Shown here in pieces: positions 9,188 to 19,160 of a stretch of DNA of 64,000 bases (positions within the stretch are counted from its first letter, which is position 1; each line of letters opens with the position of its first letter). Position numbers and translations under genes: made by a program. This DNA comes from Planctomycetota bacterium (GTDB lineage: Bacteria; Planctomycetota; Phycisphaerae; Phycisphaerales; SM1A02), in NCBI GenBank assembly GCA_022574595.1, contig JACZRS010000013.1, forward strand, positions 80,339 to 144,338, read 5' to 3'. The notes beneath the pieces are model-generated. The model worked only from the letters and a program-made list of their open reading frames with translations, did not search any database and was not told the origin of the DNA.

Positions 9188-10693
9188 ATGAGCCCATTTG
9201 TCCAATTTATACTGATTTACTACATCACAGTTTGGGCTGTTATTTGTCTATATGGCCTACATCGGTATTGGGTGGTATGGACATATATCAGGGATAAAGG
9301 CTGGAAGTCAGCGCCCAAGCCAGACAAGGATTTCCAAGCGCTGCCCAAAGTTACTGTTCAGCTACCTATGTTCAACGAACGGCACGTAGCTGAGCGAGTA
9401 ATCGAGACTTGCTGCAAACTGGACTACCCAAGCGAACTTCTGCAAATTCAGGTTGTGGACGATTCAACAGATGAATCTCAATTAATCGCCAAGCGCTGCT
9501 GTGAGCGAATGGTCGAAGCTGGTAATGATGTTCAGTATGTCCACCGTGAAAATCGCTACGGCTTTAAGGGTGGCGCGCTTGAAGATGCCATGTCATCGGT
9601 TACCGGCGAATTCATTGCGGTGTTTGATGCGGATTTTGTTCCGCCAAAGGATTTTCTGAAAAACACCATCCACCACTTCACTGATGAATCAATAGGCATG
9701 GTGCAAACTCGTTGGTCGTATCTCAATCGTGATCAGTCACTTTTAACACAAGTTCAGGCAATACTCCTGGATGGTCATTTTGTTATTGAACAAACCGCAC
9801 GAGCTGCAAGAGGACGATGGTTTAACTTCAACGGAACCGGAGGAATCTGGCGACGCAAGTGCATTGAAGATGCGGGCGGTTGGCAGCACGATACTCTTAC
9901 CGAAGACACGGATCTTTCTTATAGAGCGCAACTTGCTGGATGGAAATTCAAGTACCTTCAAAACGTAACTTGCCCGGGCGAATTGCCTCCAACCGTTAGC
10001 GCATTTATGAGTCAGCAACATCGCTGGAACAAAGGCTTAATGCAAACCGGCATCAAGCTGCTGCCTCAAATTTTTCGCAGCAAGATTCCGCTGGCAACAA
10101 AGATCGAAGCGTTTTTTCATTTAACCTCACCGGTGCCCTACCTGGCTGTTCTGATGTTGGTGCTCCTGGCCCTGCCGGGTTTATATGTTGCACTTCCTGT
10201 TTACGAAATGCAGCCAACAATCGCACTGGCATTGGGAGGACTTTTCCTCATACTTGGCATGATTGCTGCTTGCACGTTCTATGTTGTTTCTCAATGCGCG
10301 CAAGGACTCAGCTTTTGGCGAACCCTACTAAGACTGCCTGCGCTGATGGCTATTGGTGTTGGTATTAATGTACTAAACACCAAGGCAGCGATCGAAGCAC
10401 TCATAAGGTATCAAAGCCCATTTGTTAGAACACCTAAGTACGCCAACGAAAAAGATAGTGAGCCGGATCCGATTATTAAAAATAAGCGCTTTGCTCTTCC
10501 AGCAGGATCGATAGAACTTGCGCTGGCGCTGATGATGATTGTTTGTGTAATGCTGAGCTTCACCAGGCCCTACCTGATGATCGGCTTGCCCTTCCTGATT
10601 CTGTTTGCAGTTGGATATATCTCCATCGGACTTCCCAGCCTTCGCTCCGCTGTGATTGCTCGTCGGAGCAGCGCGCCTTTGCTCAAAGCCTAG
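9188..10693 (+). CDS. Processive family 2 glycosyltransferase (cellulose synthase-like), membrane protein
   Basis: 501 residues. The N-terminal membrane segment (about residues 5-28) is followed by a GT-A fold with all expected motifs: VVDDSTDES (nucleotide-sugar binding, D91/D92), FDADF (DxD, 147-149), TEDTD (catalytic base, 239-241) and QQHRW (276-280). The last is the QxxRW signature of processive synthases. Four or five transmembrane helices follow (about 312-335, 342-368, 378-400, 435-485). Such enzymes polymerise or transfer sugar from UDP-sugars at the inner membrane, making beta-glucans, mannans or glycolipids; the product cannot be decided here. No BcsB, PilZ or export partner is next to it, which leans towards a CslA-type or glycolipid enzyme. 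Confidence 0.88.
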   Translation: MSPFVQFILIYYITVWAVICLYGLHRYWVVWTYIRDKGWKSAPKPDKDFQALPKVTVQLPMFNERHVAERVIETCCKLDYPSELLQIQVVDDSTDESQLIAKRCCERMVEAGNDVQYVHRENRYGFKGGALEDAMSSVTGEFIAVFDADFVPPKDFLKNTIHHFTDESIGMVQTRWSYLNRDQSLLTQVQAILLDGHFVIEQTARAARGRWFNFNGTGGIWRRKCIEDAGGWQHDTLTEDTDLSYRAQLAGWKFKYLQNVTCPGELPPTVSAFMSQQHRWNKGLMQTGIKLLPQIFRSKIPLATKIEAFFHLTSPVPYLAVLMLVLLALPGLYVALPVYEMQPTIALALGGLFLILGMIAACTFYVVSQCAQGLSFWRTLLRLPALMAIGVGINVLNTKAAIEALIRYQSPFVRTPKYANEKDSEPDPIIKNKRFALPAGSIELALALMMIVCVMLSFTRPYLMIGLPFLILFAVGYISIGLPSLRSAVIARRSSAPLLKA

Positions 10694-10842
10694 GCTGAAA
10701 TACATAGACAAAATATTTCCTAATAAACCCCTATCTGCGATTCTGAGCCATATTGCTACGGTCCGCTGTAGTTATCACCTGCACAAACTTCCAGACTCGC
10801 GCCGATGAACAGGCCTCCACCACCTTACTCGGAGCCTCGAAA

Positions 10843-11046
10843 ATGATGAGCAAGACTCAACTAATAAACTCGATCCAGCAGATAAATCAATCCGCGCGAG
10901 CTGAATGGCTTGCAGCTTTTGAGCCAAAAGCGCTGCAAGGTTATCTAGACCACCTGCAAATTACTCTGGAACCGCGAGGCAGAAATAGTTCATGGATACG
11001 CCCTGCGGGTACACCGGTCATTGTTACACGAAACCCGTTATTCTAA
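10843..11046 (+). CDS. Small conserved protein of unknown function
   Basis: 67 residues from the ATG at 10843, chosen because GGAG (10831-10834) lies eight bases upstream; a longer frame to 10753 has no site. The sequence shows AEWLAAFEPKALQGYLDHLQ, then EPRGRNSSWIRPAGTPVIVTR. The pattern of a helical WLxxFxxxALxxYLxHL stretch followed by RGR and a short beta-rich end is one I recall from unnamed small planctomycete proteins. No catalytic residues are apparent. It stands alone, 150 bases after the glycosyltransferase and convergent with the large operon. Confidence 0.65.
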   Translation: MMSKTQLINSIQQINQSARAEWLAAFEPKALQGYLDHLQITLEPRGRNSSWIRPAGTPVIVTRNPLF

Positions 11047-11150
11047 TTCTGATTAGACTTACTTGCTAAATGAAGTTGTTGGATAGTTAGCCGACACTTT
11101 AAGAAGAGAAGAAGCAGGGAACGCTAATACTAAACTTACTGAATTGGCGA

Positions 11151-11684
11151 TTATGTATCGTCAAGCTTGTGTGCTGCGCTAGGGCTATCACGATCATCAG
11201 GTGAGCTGCGCTGCTTAAGTGAAAGTTGGTCAAGCTTCTTTTTAAGTAAACGCACACGAAGCAACGATCGAACTCTTGTTAACAATTCTAATTTGTTAAC
11301 CGGTTTGGTTAGAAAATCATCTGTACCACATTCAACTGCGCGCTCGAAATCTCCCACTTCATGCAATGCGGTAACCATAATGATCACCACATCGCGGGTA
11401 CTGGGACTTGATTTAACTTTTTGACAAAGCTCAAAGCCGGACATCCTCGGCATCATCACATCAAGCAGAACCAGATCAGGCGGGTCATCCAAAATGGATT
11501 GGTATGCCTGCGATCCATCACGGGCTGTAGTTAACTTGCAGGGCAGGCTCTCCAGATAAGCCTGCATCAACTCGAGGTTCTGTTGATTGTCATCTACAAG
11601 GAGAATCTTAGCACCGACCAGATCCAATTCTTCCTCAGCAGCATTGGCAATTTGTGTTTGTCTTGTTGTATTCGGTTCGGTCAT
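11151..11684 (-). CDS. Stand-alone response regulator (receiver domain only)
   Basis: 177 residues from the ATG at 11684, five bases after the stop of the preceding gene; a longer start at 11711 would overlap it by 22 bases. A CheY-like receiver domain spans about residues 26-145: acidic pair D31/D32 (LLVDDNQQN), phospho-acceptor D75 (LVLLDVMMPRMSG), T105 (MVTAL) and K127 (FLTKPVN). The short C-terminal tail is helical and charged (RLLKKKLDQLSLKQR), with no DNA-binding or enzymatic output domain. It therefore acts by protein contact or as a phosphate sink. It is the last gene of the ExbBD/VWA operon. No histidine kinase is in the window. Confidence 0.88.
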   Translation of the reverse strand: MTEPNTTRQTQIANAAEEELDLVGAKILLVDDNQQNLELMQAYLESLPCKLTTARDGSQAYQSILDDPPDLVLLDVMMPRMSGFELCQKVKSSPSTRDVVIIMVTALHEVGDFERAVECGTDDFLTKPVNKLELLTRVRSLLRVRLLKKKLDQLSLKQRSSPDDRDSPSAAHKLDDT

Positions 11685-11689
11685 ACTGT

Positions 11690-12412
11690 TCACGATTTTG
11701 TTGACGCCCATGATAGCGGCAATTTTTCTACTCTCTGAGCCAAGCTGCCAAGTGCTTCGTAATCTTTTTCATCTTCTAACGAACTACTTAAAATCTGCTG
11801 CAACCTGCTGCGAAGAGCAACCAGATCCTCCTGGCGATCTACATCGTACCACAGCTTCAAATTTGTGATACTTAAACCAGCCTGGGCGGCTCGATTACAA
11901 GTTTGATCGTAGACCATATCGCTACCCCAGTCGATTTCCTCCAGGATGCGGGGAAAGTATGATCGGGCTGCCAGAGTCCAATAGCCGCCATCATCCGTTG
12001 GCCCTATGGCAATATCATTATTATTAAGTGCACCAGGAATCTCAGCCAAATGACTAAGCGGCACATCCGGAACATCGCCACCGAAGAACGCAATAGGCTT
12101 ATCAGTTCCAATTATGTTCCAAACTCGATCAAGACGCTGGCCTAGATTTCCATCTCCTTGACCAACTACATTATCAAACTGCACAGCCAGATCAGATGCA
12201 AGCTGCTGGGCATCATCATCAGGCGATACTGCTAAGACAGTCTTGCTAATCCCCGTCAATCGCTTAGCAGTACACAAGAGCATTTCCCATGCAAGCTGTG
12301 ATGCTTCATCCGCAGACAAGCAGCCTTCCTTGACAAGCCGCGTTTTAACTTGACCAGCCGTCGGGCGCTTGGCCATGAGTATTGCAGTAACTTCCCCTAG
12401 CAGCTTTGGCAT
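11690..12412 (-). CDS. DUF2064 / TIGR04282-type glycosyltransferase
   Basis: 240 residues. The N-terminus carries MAKRPTAGQVKTRL, the KxPxxGxVKTRL nucleotide-binding loop of the DUF2064 (TIGR04282) GT-A-like transferases. GGDVPDVPLSHL and IGPTDDGGYWTLAAR follow, the GxDxPxL and GPxxDGGYxL motifs of the family. Members act as nucleotidyl or glycosyl transferases; some are linked to arsenosugar synthesis, but no arsenic gene is nearby, so the substrate is open. It sits 12 bases after the 269-residue secreted protein gene and five bases before the response regulator, as part of the same operon. Confidence 0.85.
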   Translation of the reverse strand: MPKLLGEVTAILMAKRPTAGQVKTRLVKEGCLSADEASQLAWEMLLCTAKRLTGISKTVLAVSPDDDAQQLASDLAVQFDNVVGQGDGNLGQRLDRVWNIIGTDKPIAFFGGDVPDVPLSHLAEIPGALNNNDIAIGPTDDGGYWTLAARSYFPRILEEIDWGSDMVYDQTCNRAAQAGLSITNLKLWYDVDRQEDLVALRSRLQQILSSSLEDEKDYEALGSLAQRVEKLPLSWASTKS

Positions 12413-12424
12413 TAGAAGTACCCT

Positions 12425-13234
12425 TTAACGCGCCATCTCAGCGCTTACCCATTGGCGGTTTCGGTAGTACGCTTTTGACCCATCAACTAAAAGTGTTTGT
12501 TGCAGATTATCTGGATCAACTTCAAGTAGTGGTCGTGCATCCGTAAACAATTCATCCGCTGACCATGTTCGATTATCTCCAGCGAGCAATGCTGCTTCAA
12601 GCTGCAACATGGATAAAAGATCATTACCTGCAATTGTCGGGCTTCTACCGCTGCGATAGAGCTTGCAGTCTTCTATAAACCGCTGCACGCCACCGCGCAA
12701 GACTCCGCCTGCTGCTTCTAATAATTCAGTTGCGCCCGGAGTATTAAGAGCAGCAATAGCGCGGTTGCCGTTACCTTTTCTGTAATGCGATAAAGCCTCG
12801 CTTACCGCCAATGCTGCACTGGGGCTAATCTGCTTGACCTGTGTTGTTTGCACCCAAGCTACACTACCTCCTCTTTCATCAAGAAGATCGCTAAGAGCTA
12901 AAAGGCGCTGTTTGTGGTGGACTCTGCTTTCCATATCCGCAAGAGCCAGGCACGCGCTTCGCCCAAGATTCTTAGGATCCAGCACACCTGATAGCGCAAA
13001 TAGATGCTGAGCAAGTTTGCGGTGATATTCATCGTTAGCTGCATCTGCGATTTCCTCAGCCAATTCGAAATACGCAAGAGGATTTGCTGGAGTTAAGGAT
13101 TCCAGTCGCTGCTTCCACTGATCTACCTCATCAATCGTAGTTGCTGATGCGTTCTCTTGCTTATCCGCAGCAATTACAGCAATTGTAATTAATGCTAACA
13201 ATATAAGAAGCAATTTCCTGAGCTTTATATTCAT
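12425..13234 (-). CDS. Secreted protein of unknown function in the ExbBD/VWA operon
   Basis: 269 residues. A strong signal peptide (KLLLILLALITIAVIAA) is followed by an alpha-helical protein with a TPR-like pairing (NPLAYFELAEEIADAANDEY, KLAQHLFALSGVLDPKN). I recognise no family or catalytic motif. Its ATG overlaps the TGA of the 980-residue gene by four bases (ATGA), so the two are coupled and the product probably works in the periplasm with it. Confidence 0.75.
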   Translation of the reverse strand: MNIKLRKLLLILLALITIAVIAADKQENASATTIDEVDQWKQRLESLTPANPLAYFELAEEIADAANDEYHRKLAQHLFALSGVLDPKNLGRSACLALADMESRVHHKQRLLALSDLLDERGGSVAWVQTTQVKQISPSAALAVSEALSHYRKGNGNRAIAALNTPGATELLEAAGGVLRGGVQRFIEDCKLYRSGRSPTIAGNDLLSMLQLEAALLAGDNRTWSADELFTDARPLLEVDPDNLQQTLLVDGSKAYYRNRQWVSAEMAR

Positions 13235-16173
13235 TGCCTACCTCCACCAGTGGTGCTGACATCCAAACGCAGGCTCCAAACCTCCATGATTGTGCGTTCT
13301 ATATCTGTTGCTTGATTTAGTACTTTGTTAATCCCACTACGCCTTACAGTTGCGCTAGCTAGCAGCGATCGCAAGCGCTCTGCAAGTTCTGGCTGCTCAG
13401 CAGATGTAATGTAAACAAGTAAATCTAAAACCGCTAATTGCTGAGCAACGAATTGCTGTAAGGTACCCTGGGCTAAAGATAGTCGCGATATCGCCCTGCG
13501 CCCTATTGATGAAAGATCGCCCGGTACCGGATCCGAAACAATGGCTGAGATCGCACGATCTCGCCACGCTTGGGCGAGCTGTTGAGCTGCATCGGTTGGT
13601 GAATTTGCGCCTGCGATCGGCCTAAGGTGTCCCTTGAGACTTGCGGTCCTGTTTATGTAAGATTCTGAGATTAACTCACTAAGAAGATTTATCTGAGAAT
13701 TGCCCACCACTTGCAAACGCAAACAATGCTCAACTAAGGCTAAGCGAGCTTCTGATTTCCAGGAAGTAGAGCGCACGGGGCCAAGCAGTTGTCCCGTCAA
13801 ACGAGTTATAGCATCAGAAAGCACGCCGCTTGAAGTTACACCTGGAAATTGATCAAGCAATTCCAAAGCAACATTTGGGCCGTTTGAGAATTGCTCCACA
13901 AGAACCGAGCCGGCAAAAGCGCGCACCTCCTGTGGTGAACCTCGATAAATAATATTCACAAATACTTCCGCATCGATAGGCCCAAGGTCCGTCCCTGCAT
14001 CATCACGCAACATGCGAAGTAATTTAAGCTTCTGGGGTGTATTGCGCCCCTCTTGCTCAAATGTAACCGCCCACATTGCATCATTACCAATTGCCTGGCC
14101 TGGAAGGCTATCTCTTCGAGAGAATTTGGGACGAGCAAGTACATCAGAATTGGGCGATGCAATCGCAGATTCTGTACGGTATATAAGTTCACGCGCAACT
14201 ATGGTTTTGCTTGCTACTAGTCTAGCTGCTGCTTCGTTTAGCCAACTGCTAATAAGCAATTGCTTCATTAAACCTTTGCGTCGATTTGGCAACGGGTCTG
14301 AAAGAATCTGCTCTACTAACGCTATCCATCGTGGGCCAAGTGTTGCATCAACAGACAAACCACCTACAGCATCCGCAAAATCAACAACTTTATCCGCTTC
14401 GTCAGGCCATCTCAGCATTATGCGATCAGCAGTACGCCGCCTACGAACCCAATCTGCATCGTAGGCTAACACCAAATCTTCGCTAAACCATGAAGCTATT
14501 TGGGATTGCGCTAACAAACTTGTAAGCACCCACAGATCATCGTTGCCAATATTATCTGGATCATCAAACAAAGCCTTGACGCTCTGCTTTACCATATTAC
14601 TTGCGCGAAAATCTGCCATCGAGAGCAATCGGCCTAGAACATTAATGCTTGGTCCCGGATTGGATAGATCCGTCGAAGTTTGCATGATGACTGTTACGGT
14701 TCTTAAAAGTGCGCTATTCAGTCGCTCGCCTTGTGCTAAATATCTCTGAGCGCGAAGCCAGCATTCCCAATAGTTATATATATCAGCTTCAAACTCTAAA
14801 ACATCGACTAATTTGTGGGCTGCCTGGTCTAGCCACAATTGAGCACTTGATGAATTGCCTGTTTGGGTAACATGGAATTGATCTTCAATTGCAACATCCA
14901 GTTGCAGGCGTGCTTGATCTACCACCGCGGGCGCAAGATCCTTTCGCTCACTAATTTTCTGCAAAGTCAAGACCATCCACATGCCGCGCCAAATCTCAAT
15001 CGGCTCATAAAACCGTTTTGTGTTTGGTGTTAGAGCAGATAATAGTTCATCGGAAACACTTGGCTTATCCGCAGCAGCATAAAATACTTCAAGGATCGCT
15101 GAGTCCAAATCTTCCTGCATACGAGCATCTAGTAACAACCAGGCATCACCTATAGTTTCGATTATTTCCTTCCAATCGCGGTACACAGTCAGCGATGGTT
15201 CTTTAGCAATGATAATTTTTCGCGCAATCAAATCCAACTCATCCGGAAACTCCGCACATTCATTAAGCGCTTCTGCCGCTGCTGTTGGAACCGATTCACC
15301 TAGAAAAGTAGGGATTTGTTGGAAATTTGCTATTCGCCTGCTTGAAGTATCAGGGTTTGGGATTGCGTTTGCTTCATCCGTTAAGGAAGTATCAACCACC
15401 GGCAACTGCGACTTGATATTATCTGTGGTCGTATCTTTACTTGGAAATAAGGCAACACGAGCTATTACAAGCATGACTATCAGTGTAATTGTGCCGAACA
15501 AGAATGATAGCTTGATCTTGGTCCAGGTATGATCTTCTAAAAGTTGATTGCTTGGGGGAATATAAGCAATAGGCTCTTGGATATCCATTGAAGCGGCAAC
15601 AAGAGATGATTCAATGCGCCCCTGGCCAGATGTAATTTCTTCAACACCTAAGCGCGGCCCGCCTGACTTTGCATATTCACTTAAGCCTGTAACAACTCTT
15701 ACCAAACCCTGTACGCTCAGGCCGTTTCCAGCAGCAAGTGCAACCAGCTTCGCTCTACTTGCGAAATTCCAGCCGCCACAACCAACCAGCACAGCCATTA
15801 CTTGACGATCAAACATCGTAAGTTCACTGGAGCTAGGGCGAGCGCCAGAACGAGGCATCCAGCCAGGCGTGTTGCGTGAGGGTAATTTGCTGACTGTTTG
15901 TGGCTGAGGCCGCTGCGCTATCTTCGAATCAACAATACCTACGCCAAATTTAGCTACTTTTGTTAGCAGACTTGCCGCTTCGCGCAATTGCTTGCGAACT
16001 TCACTTGCTTCTTCATTTAGCCCTTCCGGATGAGCCTCAACTTGACTTAACCTCTTGCGCAAAGCTGCATCAATTTGCTCTATAGAAGATTTCGCTTGAG
16101 GTAAATCAAGTAATTCCCACGGGGGAGAATTACCTTTTACACCAATAAAACGCTGCATCGGATCCATAGTCAC
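13231..16173 (-). CDS. Very large single-pass membrane protein with N-terminal J-like helical domain
   Basis: 980 residues, GTG start overlapping the stop of the preceding gene (GTGA). Residues 18-75 (PPWELLDLPQ, then IDAALRKRLSQVEAHPEG) resemble the short helical, J-domain-like module (xxYxLLGLP) common in planctomycete proteins, but no HPD tripeptide is present. Residues 115-180 form a second small helical domain. One transmembrane helix lies at about 223-243 (LSFLFGTITLIVMLVIARV). The remaining roughly 730 residues are helical and lack known motifs; given the topology they should be periplasmic. The operon context (ExbB/ExbD, VWA, large TPR protein) suggests a scaffold of a trans-envelope machine. 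No homologue is recognised by eye. Confidence 0.78.
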   Translation of the reverse strand: MTMDPMQRFIGVKGNSPPWELLDLPQAKSSIEQIDAALRKRLSQVEAHPEGLNEEASEVRKQLREAASLLTKVAKFGVGIVDSKIAQRPQPQTVSKLPSRNTPGWMPRSGARPSSSELTMFDRQVMAVLVGCGGWNFASRAKLVALAAGNGLSVQGLVRVVTGLSEYAKSGGPRLGVEEITSGQGRIESSLVAASMDIQEPIAYIPPSNQLLEDHTWTKIKLSFLFGTITLIVMLVIARVALFPSKDTTTDNIKSQLPVVDTSLTDEANAIPNPDTSSRRIANFQQIPTFLGESVPTAAAEALNECAEFPDELDLIARKIIIAKEPSLTVYRDWKEIIETIGDAWLLLDARMQEDLDSAILEVFYAAADKPSVSDELLSALTPNTKRFYEPIEIWRGMWMVLTLQKISERKDLAPAVVDQARLQLDVAIEDQFHVTQTGNSSSAQLWLDQAAHKLVDVLEFEADIYNYWECWLRAQRYLAQGERLNSALLRTVTVIMQTSTDLSNPGPSINVLGRLLSMADFRASNMVKQSVKALFDDPDNIGNDDLWVLTSLLAQSQIASWFSEDLVLAYDADWVRRRRTADRIMLRWPDEADKVVDFADAVGGLSVDATLGPRWIALVEQILSDPLPNRRKGLMKQLLISSWLNEAAARLVASKTIVARELIYRTESAIASPNSDVLARPKFSRRDSLPGQAIGNDAMWAVTFEQEGRNTPQKLKLLRMLRDDAGTDLGPIDAEVFVNIIYRGSPQEVRAFAGSVLVEQFSNGPNVALELLDQFPGVTSSGVLSDAITRLTGQLLGPVRSTSWKSEARLALVEHCLRLQVVGNSQINLLSELISESYINRTASLKGHLRPIAGANSPTDAAQQLAQAWRDRAISAIVSDPVPGDLSSIGRRAISRLSLAQGTLQQFVAQQLAVLDLLVYITSAEQPELAERLRSLLASATVRRSGINKVLNQATDIERTIMEVWSLRLDVSTTGGGRQ

Positions 16174-18737
16174 TGCAAGCGCCCTTCAAGCGAATTAATG
16201 CGTTTATCAAGAGCCGCAAGTAATGCGCGCCAAGGCTCAGGTCCATAATCAGGATTCAACAGCTTCAGTTGATGCATAACTGCTCTGGCTCGCTGCAAAT
16301 CCATCTCAGCTAAAACTAATATAAGGTGATATTTCGCTTCATACCATGATTCTGTACTTTGATCACTGCCCGCAACTAAAGCTCGCCAACATGTAAGAGC
16401 ACGCTGATTATTTCCTGATTTTTCAGATAATTCAGCTACAGCTCTTAAAACGTGTGCATCCCGTGGGCGCACGCTTAGCACCTTTTCATAGAGTATTAAT
16501 GCATCATGTGCGCTTTGCTGGATTGCGTATTCTTTGAATTGCTGCATTAGAGCATCGGCAACCGCTATGTGATATGCCAACACGCTGCTGCGCTTTATTG
16601 AATCGGGCTGAGCTTCAAATTCAGTCAAAATCCGCTGCCCGCATTTGACGATTAATCCCAAGGCTTCTGGAACATTAGTATTATTTTTTAGCTGCTGGCG
16701 CACCGAGTTAAATACTGTTCGTTGTGCCCCGCGCGACCATATTGATCCTTGATTACGCTGCCATAACTCTCTGGCCACCCTGGCAGCGGCAAAAGTATTG
16801 TTATTTAGCAAACTTTCCTGCACTCGCCTGTAATCAATTTCATCTTGATAAGGAAGTAAGTCAAATTCGAGTCTATCTAGAGCATCAAACGCTTTTGTTG
16901 CGACGAGCAGTTGTGCAACTTCTTCACTAAGCGCTACTTCAAGGATTCGCCGACACCTCGAAATGTATTGTTCGTTGCTTGCTGCATCCATATCAGGCGC
17001 ATCATTTAATAATGGTGCCGCCACAACCAGATATTCCTTGCCATAGGTACTACGTTGAGTGCCTGATGAATCTCGAAACAGTTTGTATAGCGCTAGTGCT
17101 GCTTGTTTTCGTGCATCTTCGTATGCTTCACTATTTGCTGGAACCGATAGCAGTTCCTCTATTACCTTTAGTGATGTAGACTTGCTGGCAGCCGCTCGTT
17201 TAACTATTAAACGTGGTGCCCGTGGGCTTGAAGGATACTGCGCTAAAAACCTGCTGATAAGTGAAGATAATTCTGCCGCTAGTGATGGGCTATTTGAAGC
17301 TTTAACAATATTGTCCAGACAAATAATGGCCATCCACAAAGCTTCAGGCGCATCCTCAGCTGGCAATTCATCAATAACTTCTTCAAATTCACTGCGTGCA
17401 TCCAGGAATCGACTCTGAAAGTAACTACACCAGGCAATAAGCCATCTACAACCCGCAGCTGCTTGGGTATAACGGAACGCATCCGGTTCGGATAAGGCCG
17501 CTTCAAGTTCAACAGCTGCCCGTTCATATAATTCTACTAATCTCATCTCTACGGTTGGCCGCTGCGAACCGTGCAAGTCTCGTGCGCGTTGATAATGCCC
17601 AACCCCACGAACATAACGCATAGCAAATCCCGAACTGCCAAGCGCATCCGCACCATAGCGCTGCGCTAAATCTGATACTTGCTGCAATTCTCCTCTAGCT
17701 GCTAACTGTGCGACCGCCCATTGCGCAAGCTTTCCCGCTTCAGCATTTTGACTCTTAGCTTCAAGTGCATAAACCGCAGCCAATCGGATCCAAGTTAGTG
17801 GAACTTGCTCGTCTGCCTGCACATTCTCTAATATCGATCGTGCTGCTCGAAATTCATCATGCTCCAGATGTACAGTTATTTTCCAAACCGGAGCTTGAGT
17901 GCGCAGCTCACCGAATGTTTGTTCATGCTCTAAAAGTTGCACCCACCTGATCGCTGTAATAGAGCTTGCGGTAAGCGATTTACATAAAGCCATTCCCAGA
18001 ATCGAACGCGCTATGGCTTCATTAGAACGCAAATCCACTGAGATATCTTCAGGTTGAGGGCGTGATGATTCAGCTTCTAATAAATCCGCAAATAGAACTT
18101 CCGCTATCCTGGCGTTTTCTGATCTTTGGTGTAGCCATGACTGGTAATAAAGCGCCCAAGCGTTTAGAAACTTACACTGAGCTAACAACCTATGGTATCT
18201 TTTCGCTTCTTGGACAAGAGTAACCATCTGTGCACCACTTGCGCGTATTAACCTGCGCTCCGCAAGATCCGATTGCTTCCTCAAATGCATGCGCAAATCG
18301 CGCAATTTCGGTATAAGGCCGGTAAGCGTTTCCTTGGCTTGATCCACTTGCTGTGGAGTACTTTGCCTGAGCCTGTGATCTTCTGCAATTTTCTCCGCAG
18401 CCCTAAAGGAACCTCTAAAGAGCGCCAGGCGCAGCTCATCCGTACTTTCTTTGGGAGCTGTAGCAAGTAACTTTTGTGCTCGCTGCTCAAGATCAATTCG
18501 ATCAGCTTGATCGCTAGCAGCTTCAAGTAACTGTGAATATATTGTTGCAAGTCGCATCACTAAATCATTACGCTCTTCACCTTTAGCAGCTTCTAGCTGT
18601 TCTTGAAGATGTATTGCCAGGAGCTTGGATAAACCCAACCTCTCAAGGTAATCAGCAACATCATCCGCCCTTGCGTTAGTAGCGAGTGTTGCCAGGAAAA
18701 CGATAACGAGCAATACACCCCTACTTGGCCGGCACAT
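16170..18737 (-). CDS. Large secreted TPR-like alpha-solenoid protein
   Basis: 855 residues. A signal peptide (VLLVIVFLATLATNARA, cut before DD) precedes a long run of degenerate helix-turn-helix repeats resembling TPRs (for example YERAAVELEAALSEPDAFRY and YEKVLSVRPRDAHVLRAVAE). No enzyme motif is visible. The start overlaps the end of the second exbD by 17 bases and its stop overlaps the start of the 980-residue gene by four, so it is within the operon. A periplasmic scaffold is the simplest reading. Confidence 0.78.
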   Translation of the reverse strand: MCRPSRGVLLVIVFLATLATNARADDVADYLERLGLSKLLAIHLQEQLEAAKGEERNDLVMRLATIYSQLLEAASDQADRIDLEQRAQKLLATAPKESTDELRLALFRGSFRAAEKIAEDHRLRQSTPQQVDQAKETLTGLIPKLRDLRMHLRKQSDLAERRLIRASGAQMVTLVQEAKRYHRLLAQCKFLNAWALYYQSWLHQRSENARIAEVLFADLLEAESSRPQPEDISVDLRSNEAIARSILGMALCKSLTASSITAIRWVQLLEHEQTFGELRTQAPVWKITVHLEHDEFRAARSILENVQADEQVPLTWIRLAAVYALEAKSQNAEAGKLAQWAVAQLAARGELQQVSDLAQRYGADALGSSGFAMRYVRGVGHYQRARDLHGSQRPTVEMRLVELYERAAVELEAALSEPDAFRYTQAAAGCRWLIAWCSYFQSRFLDARSEFEEVIDELPAEDAPEALWMAIICLDNIVKASNSPSLAAELSSLISRFLAQYPSSPRAPRLIVKRAAASKSTSLKVIEELLSVPANSEAYEDARKQAALALYKLFRDSSGTQRSTYGKEYLVVAAPLLNDAPDMDAASNEQYISRCRRILEVALSEEVAQLLVATKAFDALDRLEFDLLPYQDEIDYRRVQESLLNNNTFAAARVARELWQRNQGSIWSRGAQRTVFNSVRQQLKNNTNVPEALGLIVKCGQRILTEFEAQPDSIKRSSVLAYHIAVADALMQQFKEYAIQQSAHDALILYEKVLSVRPRDAHVLRAVAELSEKSGNNQRALTCWRALVAGSDQSTESWYEAKYHLILVLAEMDLQRARAVMHQLKLLNPDYGPEPWRALLAALDKRINSLEGRLQ

Positions 18738-19143
18738 ATGTCACCTTCTTAAAACCAGCATCGTGCGCTGCTTGCATGGCAGCTGTGGCGTGCGCAACAT
18801 CCACATCATCAAATACGTTGATAAATACTCCCGGAGCTTTAGGCAAAGCTTTAAGAGCCTCTAATAGATGTTGTTTATTGCGAAATATCCGAGCGCCTAA
18901 CACAAACGCCGGTGCACCATCTACAAGCTTAACTTCTACTATCTGTGGCTCAAAATCGCTATTGCTACCAACAAAGCTGTCACGCTGTGTTTGTAAGCCC
19001 GGGCTTAAGCGATCTTCCGGCTGCGCCAGAACAGTTGTCACCATAAAATATAACAACAGCAAAAACGTCACATCAATCATGCTGGCAAGATTGAGCGTGA
19101 TTTCTTTTTCTCTGCGTGAAGATTTTTTTCGCTGAATTCTCAC
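18721..19143 (-). CDS. ExbD/TolR family proton-channel partner (second copy)
   Basis: 140 residues, GTG start 17 bases after the first exbD. One N-terminal transmembrane helix contains the conserved channel aspartate (LNLASMIDVTFLLLLYFM, D24). A periplasmic domain of the TolR/ExbD fold follows (EPQIVEVKLVDGAPAFVLG, then HATAAMQAAHDAGFKKVTYV). Two non-identical ExbD copies next to one ExbB are typical of non-TonB energisers in planctomycetes and myxobacteria. It pairs with the ExbB at 19586-20368. Confidence 0.9.
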   Translation of the reverse strand: MRIQRKKSSRREKEITLNLASMIDVTFLLLLYFMVTTVLAQPEDRLSPGLQTQRDSFVGSNSDFEPQIVEVKLVDGAPAFVLGARIFRNKQHLLEALKALPKAPGVFINVFDDVDVAHATAAMQAAHDAGFKKVTYVPAK

Positions 19144-19160
19144 TTATAAGTTCTCAATAT

